DNA of 58,980 nucleotides from positions 1-58,980 of the forward strand of contig NZ_ABFU01000005.3 in assembly GCF_000171615.1 (NCBI RefSeq), given 5' to 3'. This document shows positions 8,245 through 25,567 of this stretch, piece after piece (the first letter of the stretch is position 1; each line of letters begins with the position of its first letter). The DNA is from Bacillus coahuilensis m4-4 (GTDB lineage Bacteria; Bacillota; Bacilli; Bacillales; Bacillaceae_K). The position numbers and the translations under genes were made by a program. The notes under the pieces are model-generated. The model was not told the DNA's origin. It made no database searches and was given only the letters and a program-made list of their open reading frames with translations.

Positions 8245-9112
8245 AAGGACTTCACCTTCTTCCTAACAGAGAGAATTTCCTCAACAAGTTCATCTACGGT
8301 TAAGCATAGTTTAGCGAAGGGCTGTCCATTACTTTTTTTCTTAGTTCTCGTTGAAAACGAACCGTTTCAGGAATGTCTAGTTGAAGCTTTCTGAGCTCCT
8401 CGTCCATTGTGAAAATTTCTCGTGGACTTCCTTCAAGCATGACTTTTCCTTTACTTAATATAATCAGATGGTCAGCATATTTAGCAGCATCCTCCATACT
8501 ATGTGTTACGAGGACGGTCGTTTTCTTTTCTTCACGATGTAATGCTTGAAACATATTCATGATGTCTTCTCTTCCTCTTGGATCCAATCCAGCCGTAGGC
8601 TCGTCTAAGACGATAACATCTGGATTCATGGCGAGTACACCAGCTATGGCGACCCTTCTCATTTGCCCACCAGATAAATCAAATGGAGACGAAGAAAGCA
8701 CATCATAATCTAGTCCTACCATGTTTACATATTTCTTTGCTCTTTCTTTCGCTTCCTGTTCTGTTATCCCAAAATTCATAGGGCCGTACATAATATCTTT
8801 AAGTACAGACTCCTCAAATAGCTGATGCTCTGGAAACTGAAACACAATTCCTACTTGGCGCCTTACATCCTTTAAATTCTTCGCTTTGACCTTACTCGTG
8901 ATGACGCGGTTACCTATCGTTACTCTACCTTCTGTGGGCTGTAACAAAGCATTTAAATGCTGAAGAACGGTGGATTTACCTGAACCCGTATGACCAATAA
9001 TCGCCGTGTAGGAGCCTTCTGGAATAGTAAAAGATACACCGTCCAGAGCTTTTCGTTCTAAAGGTGTTCCCTTTCCGTATTTATAGCTTACTTGCTCAAG
9101 TGTAAGTTCCAT
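8241..9112 (-). CDS. ecfA2: ECF transporter ATPase EcfA2 (frameshifted near the C-terminus)
   Basis: ABC ATPase of the ECF importer. Walker A GHTGSGKST (about residues 40-48), Q-loop FQFPEHQLFE, signature LSGGQMRR, Walker B VIVLDEPTAGLD, H-loop VTHSMED. The uninterrupted frame ends at 8300 (270 residues) with an unlikely tail. Adding one base to the run of seven T at 8333-8339 extends it through PFAKLCLTVDELVEEIL to a TGA at 8241, giving 290 residues and the expected four-base overlap with ecfT. This supports a sequencing deletion. Its start lies inside the corrected ecfA1 end. Confidence 0.94.
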
Positions 9113-9922
9113 ATCTCATCCACCAACTCTTTTTCTGACATACCACTAGAGGTTGTGAGCCCTCTTTTATTTAACTCTGAAGCTAATCGAACAGGGAAGG
9201 GAAGGTCTAGACCTAATTCTTTTAACATGTCGCCATGTTTTGAAAAGCTCTTTGGGAGTTCCTTCAAAAAATATTCTGCCTTTGTTTAGCATGACAATTC
9301 GGTCCGCTTTCGCCGCCTCTTCTAAATCATGAGTAATCGAAATGACCGTCAAGTCCTCTCGCTCTTTCATTTCATGTACCGTTTTTACGACTTCCTTGCG
9401 CCCTTTAGGGTCTAACATAGAAGTCGCTTCATCTAGAATAATTAGATTCGGTCGTAATGCCAGTACACTGGCTATGGCGACACGCTGTTTTTGTCCACCT
9501 GACAAATGGTGAGGCTCTTGGGTAAGAAAATCACTCATGCCCACGTCTAATAAAGCTTCTCTAACACGAGTTTTCATCTCTTCATGTGGAACTCCGTGGT
9601 TTTCTAAACCAAAAGCCACATCGTCTTCTACCGTTGTCCCAACAAATTGATTATCTGGATGTTGAAACACCATTCCAACCTGGTCACGAATTTCCCAGAC
9701 CGTATCCTCTGAAAGAATTGTCCCATTTGCTGTAATTTGTCCTTCTGTTGGAAAGTGTAAAGCATTAAGCATCTTGGCTAGTGTTGACTTGCCTGAACCG
9801 TTGTGACCAACAATGGCTAACCATTCTCCTTTCTGTAATTGAAAGGATATATCTTCTAGAGCCCATTTCGCATTTTCTCTATATCGAAATGAAACATTCT
9901 CTATCTTAAGAAGTGGTTCCAT
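9088..9922 (-). CDS. ecfA1: ECF transporter ATPase EcfA1 (frameshifted near the C-terminus)
   Basis: First gene of the ECF module. Walker [10 protein letters not shown] (about 39-47), Q-loop [10 protein letters not shown], signature LSGGQKQR (about 140-147), Walker [14 protein letters not shown]-loop ITHDLEEA. The open frame runs off into [12 protein letters not shown] and stops at 9167. Removing one base from TTTT at 9238-9241 gives [30 protein letters not shown] and a TAA at 9088, 277 residues, the family length. The corrected end overlaps ecfA2 by 25 bases. Preceded by GAGGAGGA and a leader with terminator-like structure. Confidence 0.94.
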
Positions 9923-10050
9923 CCTAATTCCTCCTCAAACTAAACTCATCTAAGCTCTCTCTATTCTGTATTTGATTTTAAGAAAGGGTTCTTATTGATG
10001 TCATTCTTTGATCTCAAAATACTTCTCTCTTCAAATCACCTTTTAAGTAT

Positions 10051-10133
10051 AAAAAAAGCCTGCACCTCTATCAAGAGATCGGCAGGATCTAATACGCAAC
10101 ATGTGTACCCCTAAGGGTGTTGATAGAGGTGCA
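10051..10133 (-). promoter_or_regulatory. Candidate terminator/antiterminator leader upstream of ecfA1
   Basis: In the 336-base gap between rplQ and ecfA1. Minus strand: a terminator hairpin CCTGC..CTCT/AGAG..GCAGG followed by seven T (10057-10051). The downstream arm TTGATAGAGGTGCA (10074-10061) is perfectly complementary over 14 bases to TGCACCTCTATCAA at 10133-10120, which would be transcribed first. Pairing of those two would break the terminator. Between them lies a small ACCC/GGGT hairpin. The layout is that of an attenuator controlling readthrough from rplQ into the ecf genes. Ligand or factor unknown. Confidence 0.5.
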
Positions 10134-10206
10134 TAGAGCTAGACGAGACAAACGTATTTGCTCATCGTAACGCTCTCGCTTTTCCCATATGTCCAATATA
10201 GAATGA

Positions 10207-10247
10207 AAGGGCAGGTTGTTTGACTATGTCTCACTATCCTGCCCCTG
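10207..10247 (-). terminator. Hairpin after rplQ
   Basis: GGGCAGG / CCTGCCC, a perfect seven-base stem with a long loop, placed 12 bases beyond the rplQ stop. The following minus-strand tail is only TTTCATT, so it may be a weak terminator or an mRNA 3'-end stabiliser. Confidence 0.5.
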
Positions 10248-10258
10248 GAATCATCCTA

Positions 10259-10621
10259 TTAAACTAACTCGATGATAACCATTGGCGCACCGTCACCACG
10301 ACGAGGCCCAAGTTTCATAATACGAGTGTATCCACCTTGACGCTCAGCATAACGAGGAGCGACATCAGCAAATAACTTTTGAAGTGCATCTGCGCCAGTT
10401 TCAGCGTTTGCTACTTCGTTACGGATGTATGCAGCTGCTTGACGACGAGCATGCAAGTCACCACGTTTACCTAAAGTAATCATTTTCTCAACAACAGAAC
10501 GTAATTCTTTCGCACGTGCTTCAGTTGTTTCGATACGCTCAGAAATAATAAGATCTGTCGTAAGGTCACGAAGCATTGCTTTACGTTGAGAGCTAGTACG
10601 TCCTAACTTTCTGTAACCCAT
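10259..10621 (-). CDS. rplQ: 50S ribosomal protein L17
   Basis: 120 residues, full length. Diagnostic N-terminus [19 protein letters not shown] and C-terminal [22 protein letters not shown]17 sits near the exit of the large-subunit tunnel. Last gene of the alpha operon (rpsM-rpsK-rpoA-rplQ), 48 bases after rpoA, and followed by a hairpin. Confidence 0.98.
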   Translation of the reverse strand: MGYRKLGRTSSQRKAMLRDLTTDLIISERIETTEARAKELRSVVEKMITLGKRGDLHARRQAAAYIRNEVANAETGADALQKLFADVAPRYAERQGGYTRIMKLGPRRGDGAPMVIIELV

Positions 10622-10669
10622 GAAGTTTCCCTCCTTTGTTGAATCTTTAAATTTGCTACAATCTATCTA

Positions 10670-11614
10670 TCAATCGTCTTTACGTAAACCTAAGCCAAGT
10701 TCGTCTAGTTTCGCTTTCACTTCTTCAAGTGATTTACGTCCCAGGTTACGAACTTTCATCATATCTTCTTCTGTTTTATTCGCAAGCTCTTGAACCGTGT
10801 TGATACCAGCACGCTTTAAGCAGTTATATGAACGAACAGATAGGTCTAATTCCTCGATGGTCATTTCAAGAACTTTTTCTTTCTGGTCCTCTTCTTTTTC
10901 CACCATGATTTCAGCATTTTGTGCTTCATCTGTTAAACCTACAAAGATATTAAGATGTTCTGTTAGAATTTTTGCACCTAGAGAAATCGCTTCTTTTGGT
11001 CCAATGCTTCCATCAGTCCATACGTCAAGTGAAAGCTTGTCGTAGTTCGTTAATTGTCCAACACGAGTGTTTTCCACTTGGTAGTTTACGCGAGAAACTG
11101 GAGTGTAAATAGAGTCGATTGGAATTACACCGATTGGTAGATCTTCACGTTTGTTTTGATCTGCCGGCGTATAACCTCTACCACGTTGAGCATTCAAGCG
11201 CATACGTAGATGACTGTCACCGGATAATGTTGCAATGTGTAAATCAGGATTTAAGATTTCAACATCACTATCATGTGTGATATCTGCAGCTGTAACGACA
11301 CCATTCCCTTTAATATCAATCTCTAGCGTTTTCTCTTCATCAGAATAGATTTTAAGAGCTAGCTTTTTGATATTTAAGATCATAGATGTTACATCTTCTA
11401 CGACGCCTTCAATTGTTGAAAATTCATGCAGTACACCGTCTATTTGAATAGAAGTGACAGCGGCACCTGGGAGTGAAGATAAAAGGATACGACGTAAGGA
11501 GTTACCCAAAGTTGTACCATATCCACGCTCTAGTGGTTCTACGACGAACTTCCCATAAGTAGCATCATCGCTGACCTCAACCGTTTCGATTTTTGGTTTT
11601 TCAATTTCGATCAT
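10670..11614 (-). CDS. rpoA: RNA polymerase subunit alpha
   Basis: 314 residues. The N-terminal domain drives subunit assembly ([37 protein letters not shown]). The C-terminal domain (about 245-310), which contacts UP elements and activators, has [15 protein letters not shown] and [17 protein letters not shown] 162-base gap before it carries a probable internal promoter, which would allow expression apart from the ribosomal genes upstream. Confidence 0.98.
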   Translation of the reverse strand: MIEIEKPKIETVEVSDDATYGKFVVEPLERGYGTTLGNSLRRILLSSLPGAAVTSIQIDGVLHEFSTIEGVVEDVTSMILNIKKLALKIYSDEEKTLEIDIKGNGVVTAADITHDSDVEILNPDLHIATLSGDSHLRMRLNAQRGRGYTPADQNKREDLPIGVIPIDSIYTPVSRVNYQVENTRVGQLTNYDKLSLDVWTDGSIGPKEAISLGAKILTEHLNIFVGLTDEAQNAEIMVEKEEDQKEKVLEMTIEELDLSVRSYNCLKRAGINTVQELANKTEEDMMKVRNLGRKSLEEVKAKLDELGLGLRKDD

Positions 11615-11731
11615 TCTAATTTACCCTCCTTCAAAACGTCGAAATCCCGACTAGACATCTAATCGAAATTCCCCATGTTTACATTCCCGTTTGTGCACAA
11701 CAACTGGAGCTACGGTCTGTAAGTTAATCAT

Positions 11732-11760
11732 ATCATATCCCATTATAGACAATGATACAA
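11732..11760 (-). promoter_or_regulatory. Probable promoter in front of rpoA
   Basis: Minus strand TTGTAT (11760-11755) and TATGAT (11737-11732), 17-base spacer, in the rpsK-rpoA gap. The -35 is imperfect. Confidence 0.5.
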
Positions 11761-11776
11761 AAACTATACAGTAAAA

Positions 11777-12166
<390 letters not shown>

Positions 12167-12173
12167 TTAGATA

Positions 12174-12557
12174 CTACCTCCTTACTTTAATTATTTTTTC
12201 TTTGTTCGCTACAGTCTTACGAGGACCTTTACGAGTACGAGCATTGTTTTTCGTGTTTTGTCCACGAACAGGTAATCCACGACGGTGGCGGATTCCACGG
12301 AAAGAACCAATTTCCATTAGACGCTTAATGTTAAGAGAGATTTCACGACGAAGATCCCCTTCAACTTTGTAAGTGTCAACGATATCACGGATTTTACCTA
12401 GTTCTTCTTCAGTTAAATCACGTACACGAGTATCTTCAGAAACACCAGCTTCTGCAAGAATTTTTTGTGCCGTATTTTTACCAACACCATAGATGTAAGT
12501 TAAAGAAATCACAACTCGCTTTTCACGAGGGATATCTACACCAGCAATACGTGCCAT
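12174..12557 (-). CDS. rpsM: 30S ribosomal protein S13 (possible indel at the C-terminus)
   Basis: Signatures: [40 protein letters not shown], and [23 protein letters not shown]13 bridges the 30S head to L5 and contacts P-site tRNA. As read it has 127 residues ending [10 protein letters not shown], with its stop inside the rpsK ribosome binding site. Dropping one base of the TTTTTT run at 12194-12199 puts a TAA right after NKEK, giving 121 residues, the B. subtilis length. I suspect a sequencing insertion. Confidence 0.96.
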   Translation of the reverse strand: MARIAGVDIPREKRVVISLTYIYGVGKNTAQKILAEAGVSEDTRVRDLTEEELGKIRDIVDTYKVEGDLRREISLNIKRLMEIGSFRGIRHRRGLPVRGQNTKNNARTRKGPRKTVANKEKIIKVRR

Positions 12558-12578
12558 AGGTGAGCACCTCCTTTAAAA

Positions 12579-12698
<120 letters not shown>

Positions 12699-12728
12699 CT
12701 AACCTCCTTATAGTCCGGAGTGCAAAGA

Positions 12729-12947
12729 TTATTTAAAACGGTACGTGATACGTCCGCGTGTTAAATCATACGGAGATAGCTCAACTGTTACTTTGTCTCC
12801 AGGAAGAATACGAATAAAGTTCATACGGATTTTACCAGAAACGTGAGCTAACACAGTATGACCATTTTCTAATTCAACTTTGAACATAGCATTAGGTAAC
12901 GTTTCTAAAACTGTACCTTCAATTTCAATTACATTGTCTTTCGCCAT
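12729..12947 (-). CDS. infA: Translation initiation factor IF-1
   Basis: 72 residues, one OB-fold. [49 protein letters not shown] and [13 protein letters not shown] match IF-1, which blocks the ribosomal A site during initiation. Its start overlaps the end of the upstream KOW-domain gene by 23 bases, pointing to coupled translation. Confidence 0.98.
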   Translation of the reverse strand: MAKDNVIEIEGTVLETLPNAMFKVELENGHTVLAHVSGKIRMNFIRILPGDKVTVELSPYDLTRGRITYRFK

Positions 12948-13260
12948 CTAGCTCATCTCCCTTCTTCAGTTCATCAAGGACTTCATTCACAAATTTGCGT
13001 ATCGAGAATCGAATTTTCCCATTTGTGACTCGCCCAGTTTCGAGGATACTGCTTTGAACTTCTGGAGAAATATAATCATAAAAGTGTAGGTGCTGAGCAT
13101 TCTTTTTCTTTGGACGATCAAACTTTCGTTTTTCACCATCAGCGAGAAGGAAGAATTTATCATCTAGTCGATCAACGACAATCGCTAGTTGACCAGCGTC
13201 TCTACCTTTTTTAATTAATACAATTTGACCTATATAGGGAGTCGAGTCTGACTCGTTCAA
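12925..13260 (-). CDS. KOW-domain RNA-binding protein (L14e-like)
   Basis: 111 residues. The N-terminal half has the KOW pattern ([46 protein letters not shown]) seen in archaeal/eukaryotic L14e and in a small Bacillota family encoded between map and infA. Function in bacteria is not established; a ribosome- or RNA-associated role is inferred. The end overlaps infA by 23 bases. Confidence 0.85.
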   Translation of the reverse strand: MNESDSTPYIGQIVLIKKGRDAGQLAIVVDRLDDKFFLLADGEKRKFDRPKKKNAQHLHFYDYISPEVQSSILETGRVTNGKIRFSIRKFVNEVLDELKKGDELDGERQCN

Positions 13261-13275
13261 TTAGATCACCTTCAC

Positions 13276-14022
13276 TTAGGCTTTCGTTAATATCTCAAAT
13301 CCATTTTCAGTAATGGCTATGGTATGTTCAAAGTGAGCACACATTTTACCATCCACTGTAACAACCGTCCAGTTGTCTTCAAGGGTTCTGACATAGCGAC
13401 TACCTGCATTCACCATCGGTTCAATTGCTAATACCATACCAGGCTTCAAGCGTGGACCTTTGTTAGGCGGACCATAGTGAGGAATTTGAGGATCCTCATG
13501 TAAGTTTTGCCCTACTCCGTGTCCGACATACTCACGAACGATGGAAAATCCATTCTTTTCCACAAATGTCTGAATGGCATGAGAGATGTTGGAAAGACGT
13601 TCACCAGGCTTTGCTTCTTCTAAACCAAGGAATAAAGATTCCTCTGTTATAGAAAGTAGCTTTTTGGTTTCGTCATCAATTTGACCAACAGGATATGTCC
13701 AAGCAGAATCGCCGTGATAGCCATTATAGTTCGCACCGATATCGATACTAATTATATCGCCATCCTTAAGCATTCGATTGCCAGGAATACCGTGTACTAA
13801 CTCGTTGTTAACAGAAGCACAGATGCTGCCACGGAATCCATTATACCCTTTAAAAGATGGAATTGCATCACATGAGCGTATAAACTTATCAGCAATGTTA
13901 TCCAATTCTTTCGTTGTGATTCCTGCCTTTATATGTGGTTGTAACTCTTTATGAGTTAACGCAACAATCTGACCAGCACGCTTCATAATCTCAAGCTCAC
14001 GAGGAGTTTTGCATATGATCAT
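13276..14022 (-). CDS. map: Methionine aminopeptidase type I
   Basis: 248 residues. Removes the initiator methionine from new proteins, using two metal ions. The pita-bread fold motifs are present: [30 protein letters not shown] (metal Asp), [17 protein letters not shown] (metal His), AIEPMVN (Glu) and FEHTIAIT (Glu). Lies three bases after adk in the spc/alpha cluster. Confidence 0.98.
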   Translation of the reverse strand: MIICKTPRELEIMKRAGQIVALTHKELQPHIKAGITTKELDNIADKFIRSCDAIPSFKGYNGFRGSICASVNNELVHGIPGNRMLKDGDIISIDIGANYNGYHGDSAWTYPVGQIDDETKKLLSITEESLFLGLEEAKPGERLSNISHAIQTFVEKNGFSIVREYVGHGVGQNLHEDPQIPHYGPPNKGPRLKPGMVLAIEPMVNAGSRYVRTLEDNWTVVTVDGKMCAHFEHTIAITENGFEILTKA

Positions 14023-14025
14023 GCT

Positions 14026-16026
<2,001 letters not shown>

Positions 16027-16027
<1 letters not shown>

Positions 16028-16467
16028 TAAATCACCTCGGTTTGGCCACCAGCAGCTTCGATTGCTTCTTTAGCAGCTGACGAGAATTTGTGTGCTTTTA
16101 CTGTAAGCTTCTTCTCGATAGAACCTTTAGCTAAAATCTTAATACCCGATTTCTCGTTGCTAACTACACCTGTTTCGATAAGAAGTTCTGGAGTTACTTC
16201 TGTACCGTCTTCGAAACGATTTAATGCATCTAAATTCACGATAGCAAATTCTTTACGGTTGATGTTCGTGAAACCACGTTTAGGTAAACGTTGGAATAAA
16301 GGAGTTTGACCACCTTCAAAACCAGGGCGTACGCCACCACCAGAACGAGCATTTTGTCCTTTGTGACCTTTACCAGCAGTCTTACCGTTACCAGAACCAG
16401 TACCACGACCAACGCGGTTACGCTCTTTACGTGAACCTTCTGCAGGTTTTAATTCATGTAATTTCAT
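16027..16467 (-). CDS. rplO: 50S ribosomal protein L15
   Basis: 146 residues. The glycine/arginine-rich N-terminal extension ([39 protein letters not shown]) is diagnostic, followed by RLPKRGF and the globular domain. L15 is a late-assembly protein of the 50S core. Strong AAGGAGG precedes the ATG. Confidence 0.98.
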
Positions 16468-16499
16468 GTTGGCACCTCCTTACTTAAGAAAATGAGTTC

Positions 16500-16682
16500 T
16501 TAAATTTCTTTAACCGTAACTAAGTGGGCAACCTTATTGATCATCCCGCGAGTTGCAGCATTGTCTTGTTTTTCAACAGTTTGATTTACTTTACGCAAAC
16601 CTAAAGCTGTTACTGTATCGCGTTGATCTTGTGGACGACCAATGACACTGCGAGTGAGGGTGATTGCTAATTTGTTTGCCAT
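16500..16682 (-). CDS. rpmD: 50S ribosomal protein L30
   Basis: 60 residues in the short bacterial form: [48 protein letters not shown]. Binds 23S domain II near helix 38. Sits between rpsE and rplO in the usual spc order. Confidence 0.97.
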   Translation of the reverse strand: MANKLAITLTRSVIGRPQDQRDTVTALGLRKVNQTVEKQDNAATRGMINKVAHLVTVKEI

Positions 16683-16694
16683 AATGTTCCCTCC

Positions 16695-17577
<883 letters not shown>

Positions 17578-17611
17578 CTGCGGTCACTCCTTTCTTTTTA
17601 CCTAAGCGGCA

Positions 17612-18148
17612 TTATTTACCTGTTTTACCTTCTTTACGACGAACGTGTTCACCTTCGTAACGGATCCCTTTACCTTTGTAAGGCTCTGGTGGACGAACAT
17701 CACGGATGTTTGCTGCTAAAGCACCAACGCGCTCTTTATCCATACCTTTAACGATAATTTTCGTATTAGAAGGAACCTCAACTTCGATACCTTGTTCTGG
17801 TGTGATCTCAACTGGGTGAGAGTAACCAACGTTTAGTACAAGCTTAGAACCCTGCTTTGAAGCACGGTATCCAACCCCGATTAACTCAAGACCTCTTTCG
17901 AAACCTTTAGATACACCTTCAACCATGTTAGCTAAAAGGGCACGAGTAGTTCCGTGAAGTGCACGGTGTTCTTTTTTATCTGATGGACGAGAGATGTTAA
18001 TAACGTTCTCTTCGATCGCGATTGTAATTTCTGGGCTGAAAGAACGAGTTAGTTCGCCTTTCGGACCTTTAACTGTAACTGTGTTACCATCCATTGTTAA
18101 TGTAACGCCAGATGGAATTTCAATAGGTTTTTTACCTACACGAGACAT
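17612..18148 (-). CDS. rplF: 50S ribosomal protein L6
   Basis: 178 residues, two tandem alpha/beta domains. [25 protein letters not shown], then the second domain with [25 protein letters not shown] and the C-terminal [23 protein letters not shown]6 supports the factor-binding sarcin-ricin region. Confidence 0.98.
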   Translation of the reverse strand: MSRVGKKPIEIPSGVTLTMDGNTVTVKGPKGELTRSFSPEITIAIEENVINISRPSDKKEHRALHGTTRALLANMVEGVSKGFERGLELIGVGYRASKQGSKLVLNVGYSHPVEITPEQGIEVEVPSNTKIIVKGMDKERVGALAANIRDVRPPEPYKGKGIRYEGEHVRRKEGKTGK

Positions 18149-18178
18149 TCTTTTGCACCTCCATTCGTGTATAAAATA

Positions 18179-18577
18179 TTACCAAACGTAAGCAAGAACT
18201 TCTCCGCCAACTTGCTTAGCGCGAGCTTCTTTATCAGTAAGAAGACCTTGAGAAGTAGAAACGATTGCAATACCAAGACCGTTCAGTACTTTTGGTACCT
18301 CAGTTGATTTTGCATAAACACGTAGACCTGGCTTAGAAATACGTTTAAGACCAGTGATAACGCGCTCGTTGTTTGAACCGTATTTAAGGAAAATACGAAT
18401 GATACCTTGTTTGTTATCTTCGATGTATTCTACATCACGGATGAAACCTTCACGCTTAAGGATTTCAGCCACTTCTTTTTTCATGTTAGAAGCAGGAACC
18501 TCTAGTTTCTCGTGACGCACCATGTTCGCATTACGAATGCGAGTTAGAAGATCTGCAATAGGATCAGTCATTGTCAT
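18179..18577 (-). CDS. rpsH: 30S ribosomal protein S8
   Basis: 132 residues. [15 protein letters not shown] start after MTM, central KREGFI, and C-terminal [34 protein letters not shown]8 binds 16S helix 21 and, in many bacteria, represses its own spc operon. The alternative start two codons inside is also possible. Confidence 0.98.
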   Translation of the reverse strand: MTMTDPIADLLTRIRNANMVRHEKLEVPASNMKKEVAEILKREGFIRDVEYIEDNKQGIIRIFLKYGSNNERVITGLKRISKPGLRVYAKSTEVPKVLNGLGIAIVSTSQGLLTDKEARAKQVGGEVLAYVW

Positions 18578-18607
18578 GTTAATTTACCTCCTTCCCAGAA
18601 ATGGGTT

Positions 18608-18817
<210 letters not shown>

Positions 18818-19357
18818 TTACTTTTGGAATGGCATTCCGATTTGTGTTAAAAGTTCACGAGACTCTTCGTCACTGTTAGCAGTTGTAACAATAACGATGT
18901 CCATACCACGGATTTTAGAAACTTTATCATAATCGATTTCTGGGAAAATGATTTGTTCTTTAATTCCTAGTGTGTAGTTTCCACGACCGTCGAATGCTTT
19001 TTTAGAAACACCGCGGAAGTCACGTACACGTGGTAAAGATACAGAAATTAATTTATCTAAGAACTCATACATGCGCTCGCCGCGTAGAGTTACTTTTGCA
19101 CCGATTGGCATACCTTCACGAAGACGGAAACCAGCGATAGATTTTTTAGCACGAGTGATAACTGGTTTTTGACCAGTGATTGTTTGTAGTTCTTCAACAG
19201 CTACGTCTAAAGCTTTAGAGTTAGCTACTGCTTCACCTACACCCATGTTTACAACGATTTTTTCAACTTTAGGTACTTCCATCACAGAACTGTAATTGAA
19301 CTTACTCACAAGAGCAGGAGTAATTTCTTTAACATATTTTTCTTTTAGGCGGTTCAT
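18818..19357 (-). CDS. rplE: 50S ribosomal protein L5
   Basis: 179 residues. L5 binds 5S rRNA and touches S13 and P-site tRNA. Signatures: [59 protein letters not shown] and [17 protein letters not shown]. Confidence 0.98.
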   Translation of the reverse strand: MNRLKEKYVKEITPALVSKFNYSSVMEVPKVEKIVVNMGVGEAVANSKALDVAVEELQTITGQKPVITRAKKSIAGFRLREGMPIGAKVTLRGERMYEFLDKLISVSLPRVRDFRGVSKKAFDGRGNYTLGIKEQIIFPEIDYDKVSKIRGMDIVIVTTANSDEESRELLTQIGMPFQK

Positions 19358-19384
19358 GTTTTTGTACCTCCCTTCTTATCATAA

Positions 19385-19696
19385 CTATTTATCTAGAATT
19401 TCACCTGATTTTTTTGCAACACGTACTTTCTTTCCGTCTTCCACTTTGAATCCTACGCGAGTTGGTTCGTTCGTTTTAGGATCAAGGATCATAACGTTAG
19501 AAACGTGAATAGGTGCCTCTTGGCTAATGATTCCACCTTGTGGATTTGCTTGAGAAGGCTTTGCGTGTTTTTTCACGACGTTAATACCTTCAACTAGCAC
19601 ACGGTCTTTTTTAGGATAAGCAGCAAGAATTGTACCAGTCTTACCTTTGTCTTTTCCTGTGATGACCATCACTTTGTCGCCTTTTTTCACATGCAT
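19385..19696 (-). CDS. rplX: 50S ribosomal protein L24
   Basis: 103 residues with an N-terminal KOW motif ([21 protein letters not shown]) and [25 protein letters not shown]. One of the two initiator proteins of 50S assembly, at the tunnel exit. Confidence 0.98.
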   Translation of the reverse strand: MHVKKGDKVMVITGKDKGKTGTILAAYPKKDRVLVEGINVVKKHAKPSQANPQGGIISQEAPIHVSNVMILDPKTNEPTRVGFKVEDGKKVRVAKKSGEILDK

Positions 19697-19735
19697 TTTG
19701 TTGCACCTCCTTGAATGGTCGAATCTTTTTATCGA

Positions 19736-20104
<369 letters not shown>

Positions 20105-20151
20105 TTAGGTTACCTCCTTTCGGAATGAACATCAGTCCGAACGTATTGTTA

Positions 20152-20415
20152 TTAGATAATAACCGCTTTTTCTACAACTTCTACTAGACGGAAGCGTTTT
20201 GTAGCTGAAAGTGGACGAGTTTCCATAATGCGAACGATATCGCCAGTTTTAGCTGTGTTTTGCTCATCATGAGCTTTAAGCTTTTTAGAGTATTTTACGC
20301 GTTTGCCGTAAAGTGAGTGTGTTTTGTAAGTTTCAACCATAACCGTAATCGTTTTATCCATTTTATCAGATACTACGCGGCCAGTGTAAACCTTACGTTG
20401 ATTGCGTTCACTCAT
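20152..20415 (-). CDS. rpsQ: 30S ribosomal protein S17
   Basis: 87 residues, OB-fold. [41 protein letters not shown] and [22 protein letters not shown]. Early 16S binder. Confidence 0.98.
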   Translation of the reverse strand: MSERNQRKVYTGRVVSDKMDKTITVMVETYKTHSLYGKRVKYSKKLKAHDEQNTAKTGDIVRIMETRPLSATKRFRLVEVVEKAVII

Positions 20416-20434
20416 TGTGCAAACCTCCTCTCAT

Positions 20435-21721
<1,287 letters not shown>

Positions 21722-21724
21722 GAA

Positions 21725-22066
21725 TTATCCCTCCTTCTTTTCTGATACCACGATTGTAATGTGGCTTGTGCGTTTGTTAATTTGGCTTGCACGACCCATT
21801 GCACGAGGGCGGAAGCGTTTTAAAGTTGGGCCTTCATTTACGAAAGCTTCAGATACAACTAGATTCTCAAGATCCATGTTGTAGTTGTGCTCAGCGTTTG
21901 CTAAAGCAGAGTTTAAAACTTTTTCTACTACTGGTGAAGCAGCCTTAGGAGTGTGCTTTAAAATGGCAATTGCTTCTCCAACTTGCTTACCTCGGATAAG
22001 ATCAGCTACTAGGCGTACTTTACGAGGAGCAATACGTACTGTTCTTGCAACAGCTTTTGCTTGCAT
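21725..22066 (-). CDS. rplV: 50S ribosomal protein L22
   Basis: 113 residues. [18 protein letters not shown] at the N-terminus and the extended loop [25 protein letters not shown] that lines the exit tunnel near the macrolide site. The loop looks intact, without the insertions known from resistant strains. Confidence 0.98.
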   Translation of the reverse strand: MQAKAVARTVRIAPRKVRLVADLIRGKQVGEAIAILKHTPKAASPVVEKVLNSALANAEHNYNMDLENLVVSEAFVNEGPTLKRFRPRAMGRASQINKRTSHITIVVSEKKEG

Positions 22067-22085
22067 TAGGATACCCTCCTCTCAA

Positions 22086-22364
22086 TTAGCGTCTTGTTTT
22101 CTTGTCATCAGCAGCGTGGCCTTTGTAAGTACGAGATGGTGCGAATTCACCAAGTTTGTGACCTACCATATCTTCTGTAACGAATACAGGTACATGTTTA
22201 CGACCATCATATACTGCGATTGTGTGACCGATGAATGCTGGGAAGATTGTTGAACGACGAGACCAAGTTTTTACGACCTGCTTCTTGTCAGCTTCATTTA
22301 GATTCTCGATCTTTTTGATTAAATGATCATCAACAAAAGGTCCCTTTTTTAAGCTACGACCCAT
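22086..22364 (-). CDS. rpsS: 30S ribosomal protein S19
   Basis: 92 residues. [48 protein letters not shown] and [15 protein letters not shown]. Head protein contacting 16S and, through its tail, tRNA. Confidence 0.98.
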   Translation of the reverse strand: MGRSLKKGPFVDDHLIKKIENLNEADKKQVVKTWSRRSTIFPAFIGHTIAVYDGRKHVPVFVTEDMVGHKLGEFAPSRTYKGHAADDKKTRR

Positions 22365-22424
22365 GTTTGAACCTCCCTTCGTGATTGTTCTACGGTTCTT
22401 TTGTGGAACCGTAGTTCAAACACG

Positions 22425-23571
<1,147 letters not shown>

Positions 23572-23572
<1 letters not shown>

Positions 23573-24195
23573 TATGCAAGCACCTCCTCTACTTTTTCAA
23601 CAGCAGCTTTAGTCATAACTAGTTTGTCGTGACCTAAAACATCAAGCACGCTGATTCCGTTTGAAGGAACAACTGTTACTCCAGGAATGTTACGAGCAGA
23701 AAGAGCTACATTTTCATCTAAACCATCTGTTACAACAAGTACTTTGTTGTCTAAAGAAAGGTTTTTAAGAACTGCAACAAATTCTTTTGTTTTTGGTGCT
23801 GCAAAAGTTAATTGATCTAAAACGATGATGTTCTCTTCTACTACTTTAGTAGATAGAGCAGATTTAATAGCTAAGCGACGTACCTTTTTAGGTAGCTTGT
23901 AGCTGTAGCTTCTTGGAGTAGGACCGAATACGATACCGCCTCCACGCCATTGAGGTGAGCGGATAGAACCTTGACGAGCACGACCCGTACCTTTTTGGCG
24001 CCATGGTTTACGACCACCGCCTGCTACTTCAGAACGACCTTTAACCTTGTGGTTACCTTGACGTAAAGAAGCTCTTTGCATGATTACCGCATCAAACATT
24101 ACAGATTGATTTGGTTCGATTCCGAAAATAGAATCATTTAATTCAATATCTCCAACTTGGGAGCCTGTTTGGTTCAATAAAGATACTTTTGGCAT
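23572..24195 (-). CDS. rplD: 50S ribosomal protein L4
   Basis: 207 residues. The tunnel-lining loop [39 protein letters not shown] is intact, without known macrolide-resistance changes that I can recognise. Flanking globular domain ends VEKVEEVLA. Some bacteria use L4 to control the S10 operon; no clear L4-responsive leader is evident here. Confidence 0.98.
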
Positions 24196-24225
24196 CTTAA
24201 TTTCCTCCTTTCTTACGAAGTTCTA

Positions 24226-24855
24226 TTAGTTTGCTTTAACAGCTGATTGAACTTTAACTAGTGCTTTCTTAGCTCCAGGTACATTACCTTTAACTAGAAG
24301 TAAGTTACGCTCTACATCAACTTTAACGATTTCTAAGTTTTGAACTGTAACGATGTCGCCACCCATACGTCCAGGTAATAATTTACCTTTGAATACGCGG
24401 TTAGGAGCAACTGGTCCCATTGAACCAGGACGACGGTGGTAACGAGAACCGTGAGACATTGGTCCGCGAGATTGTCCGTGGCGTTTAATAGCACCTTGGA
24501 AACCTTTACCTTTTGAAACTCCTGTTACGTCTACTACATCTCCTGCAGCGAATGTATCAACTTTGACTTCTTGACCAACTTCGTACTCAGCCACGTTTGC
24601 ATCACGAATTTCGCGAATGAAGCGCTTAGGAGCAGTTTCTGCTTTAGCTGCATGGCCTGTGCGAGGTTTGTTAGCTAACTTCGCGCGCATATCTTCAAAA
24701 CCTAACTGAATTGCTGAATAGCCATCAGTGTCAGCAGTTTTCTTTTGAAGAACAACGTTTGGAGTAGCTTCGATAACTGTAACCGGGATAAGATCTCCGT
24801 TTTCTGCGAAAACTTGAGTCATACCGATTTTTCTACCTAAGATTCCTTTGGTCAT
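24226..24855 (-). CDS. rplC: 50S ribosomal protein L3
   Basis: 209 residues. [16 protein letters not shown] start, [38 protein letters not shown], the long loop that reaches the peptidyl transferase centre, and [15 protein letters not shown]. An assembly initiator of the 50S. Confidence 0.98.
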   Translation of the reverse strand: MTKGILGRKIGMTQVFAENGDLIPVTVIEATPNVVLQKKTADTDGYSAIQLGFEDMRAKLANKPRTGHAAKAETAPKRFIREIRDANVAEYEVGQEVKVDTFAAGDVVDVTGVSKGKGFQGAIKRHGQSRGPMSHGSRYHRRPGSMGPVAPNRVFKGKLLPGRMGGDIVTVQNLEIVKVDVERNLLLVKGNVPGAKKALVKVQSAVKAN

Positions 24856-24889
24856 AAGTCACACCTCCTGAAAATATAATGTTTATTAA

Positions 24890-25359
<470 letters not shown>

Positions 25360-25521
25360 GAACTTAATAAAATTATTACATCCGAGCCGCACTTGTTCTA
25401 TTATACATATTTCCTACTAAGGATTCAACCCAAAATTTAAATGAATTTATAGGTTTGTTTTCCTAAATGGAATTGCATTCTCATAAGCTTTTACGATGCT
25501 GCATAGTTGAATAGGCCAAGA

Positions 25522-25557
25522 AAAAAAGCCAGCGAAAATTTCGCTGACTTTTTGCTC
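25522..25557 (-). terminator. Terminator of tuf
   Basis: Minus strand AAAAAGTCAGCGAAA / CGCTGGCTTTTTTT hairpin with a long T run, 11 bases after the tuf stop. Confidence 0.92.
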
Positions 25558-25567
25558 ACCTTACAAA

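Noticed and set aside
10061..10140. GATAGAGGTGC on the plus strand recalls the 5' core of lysine riboswitches.
   Set aside because: Only 11 bases match. The rest of the expected multi-stem core is absent, and the element points away from ecfA1.
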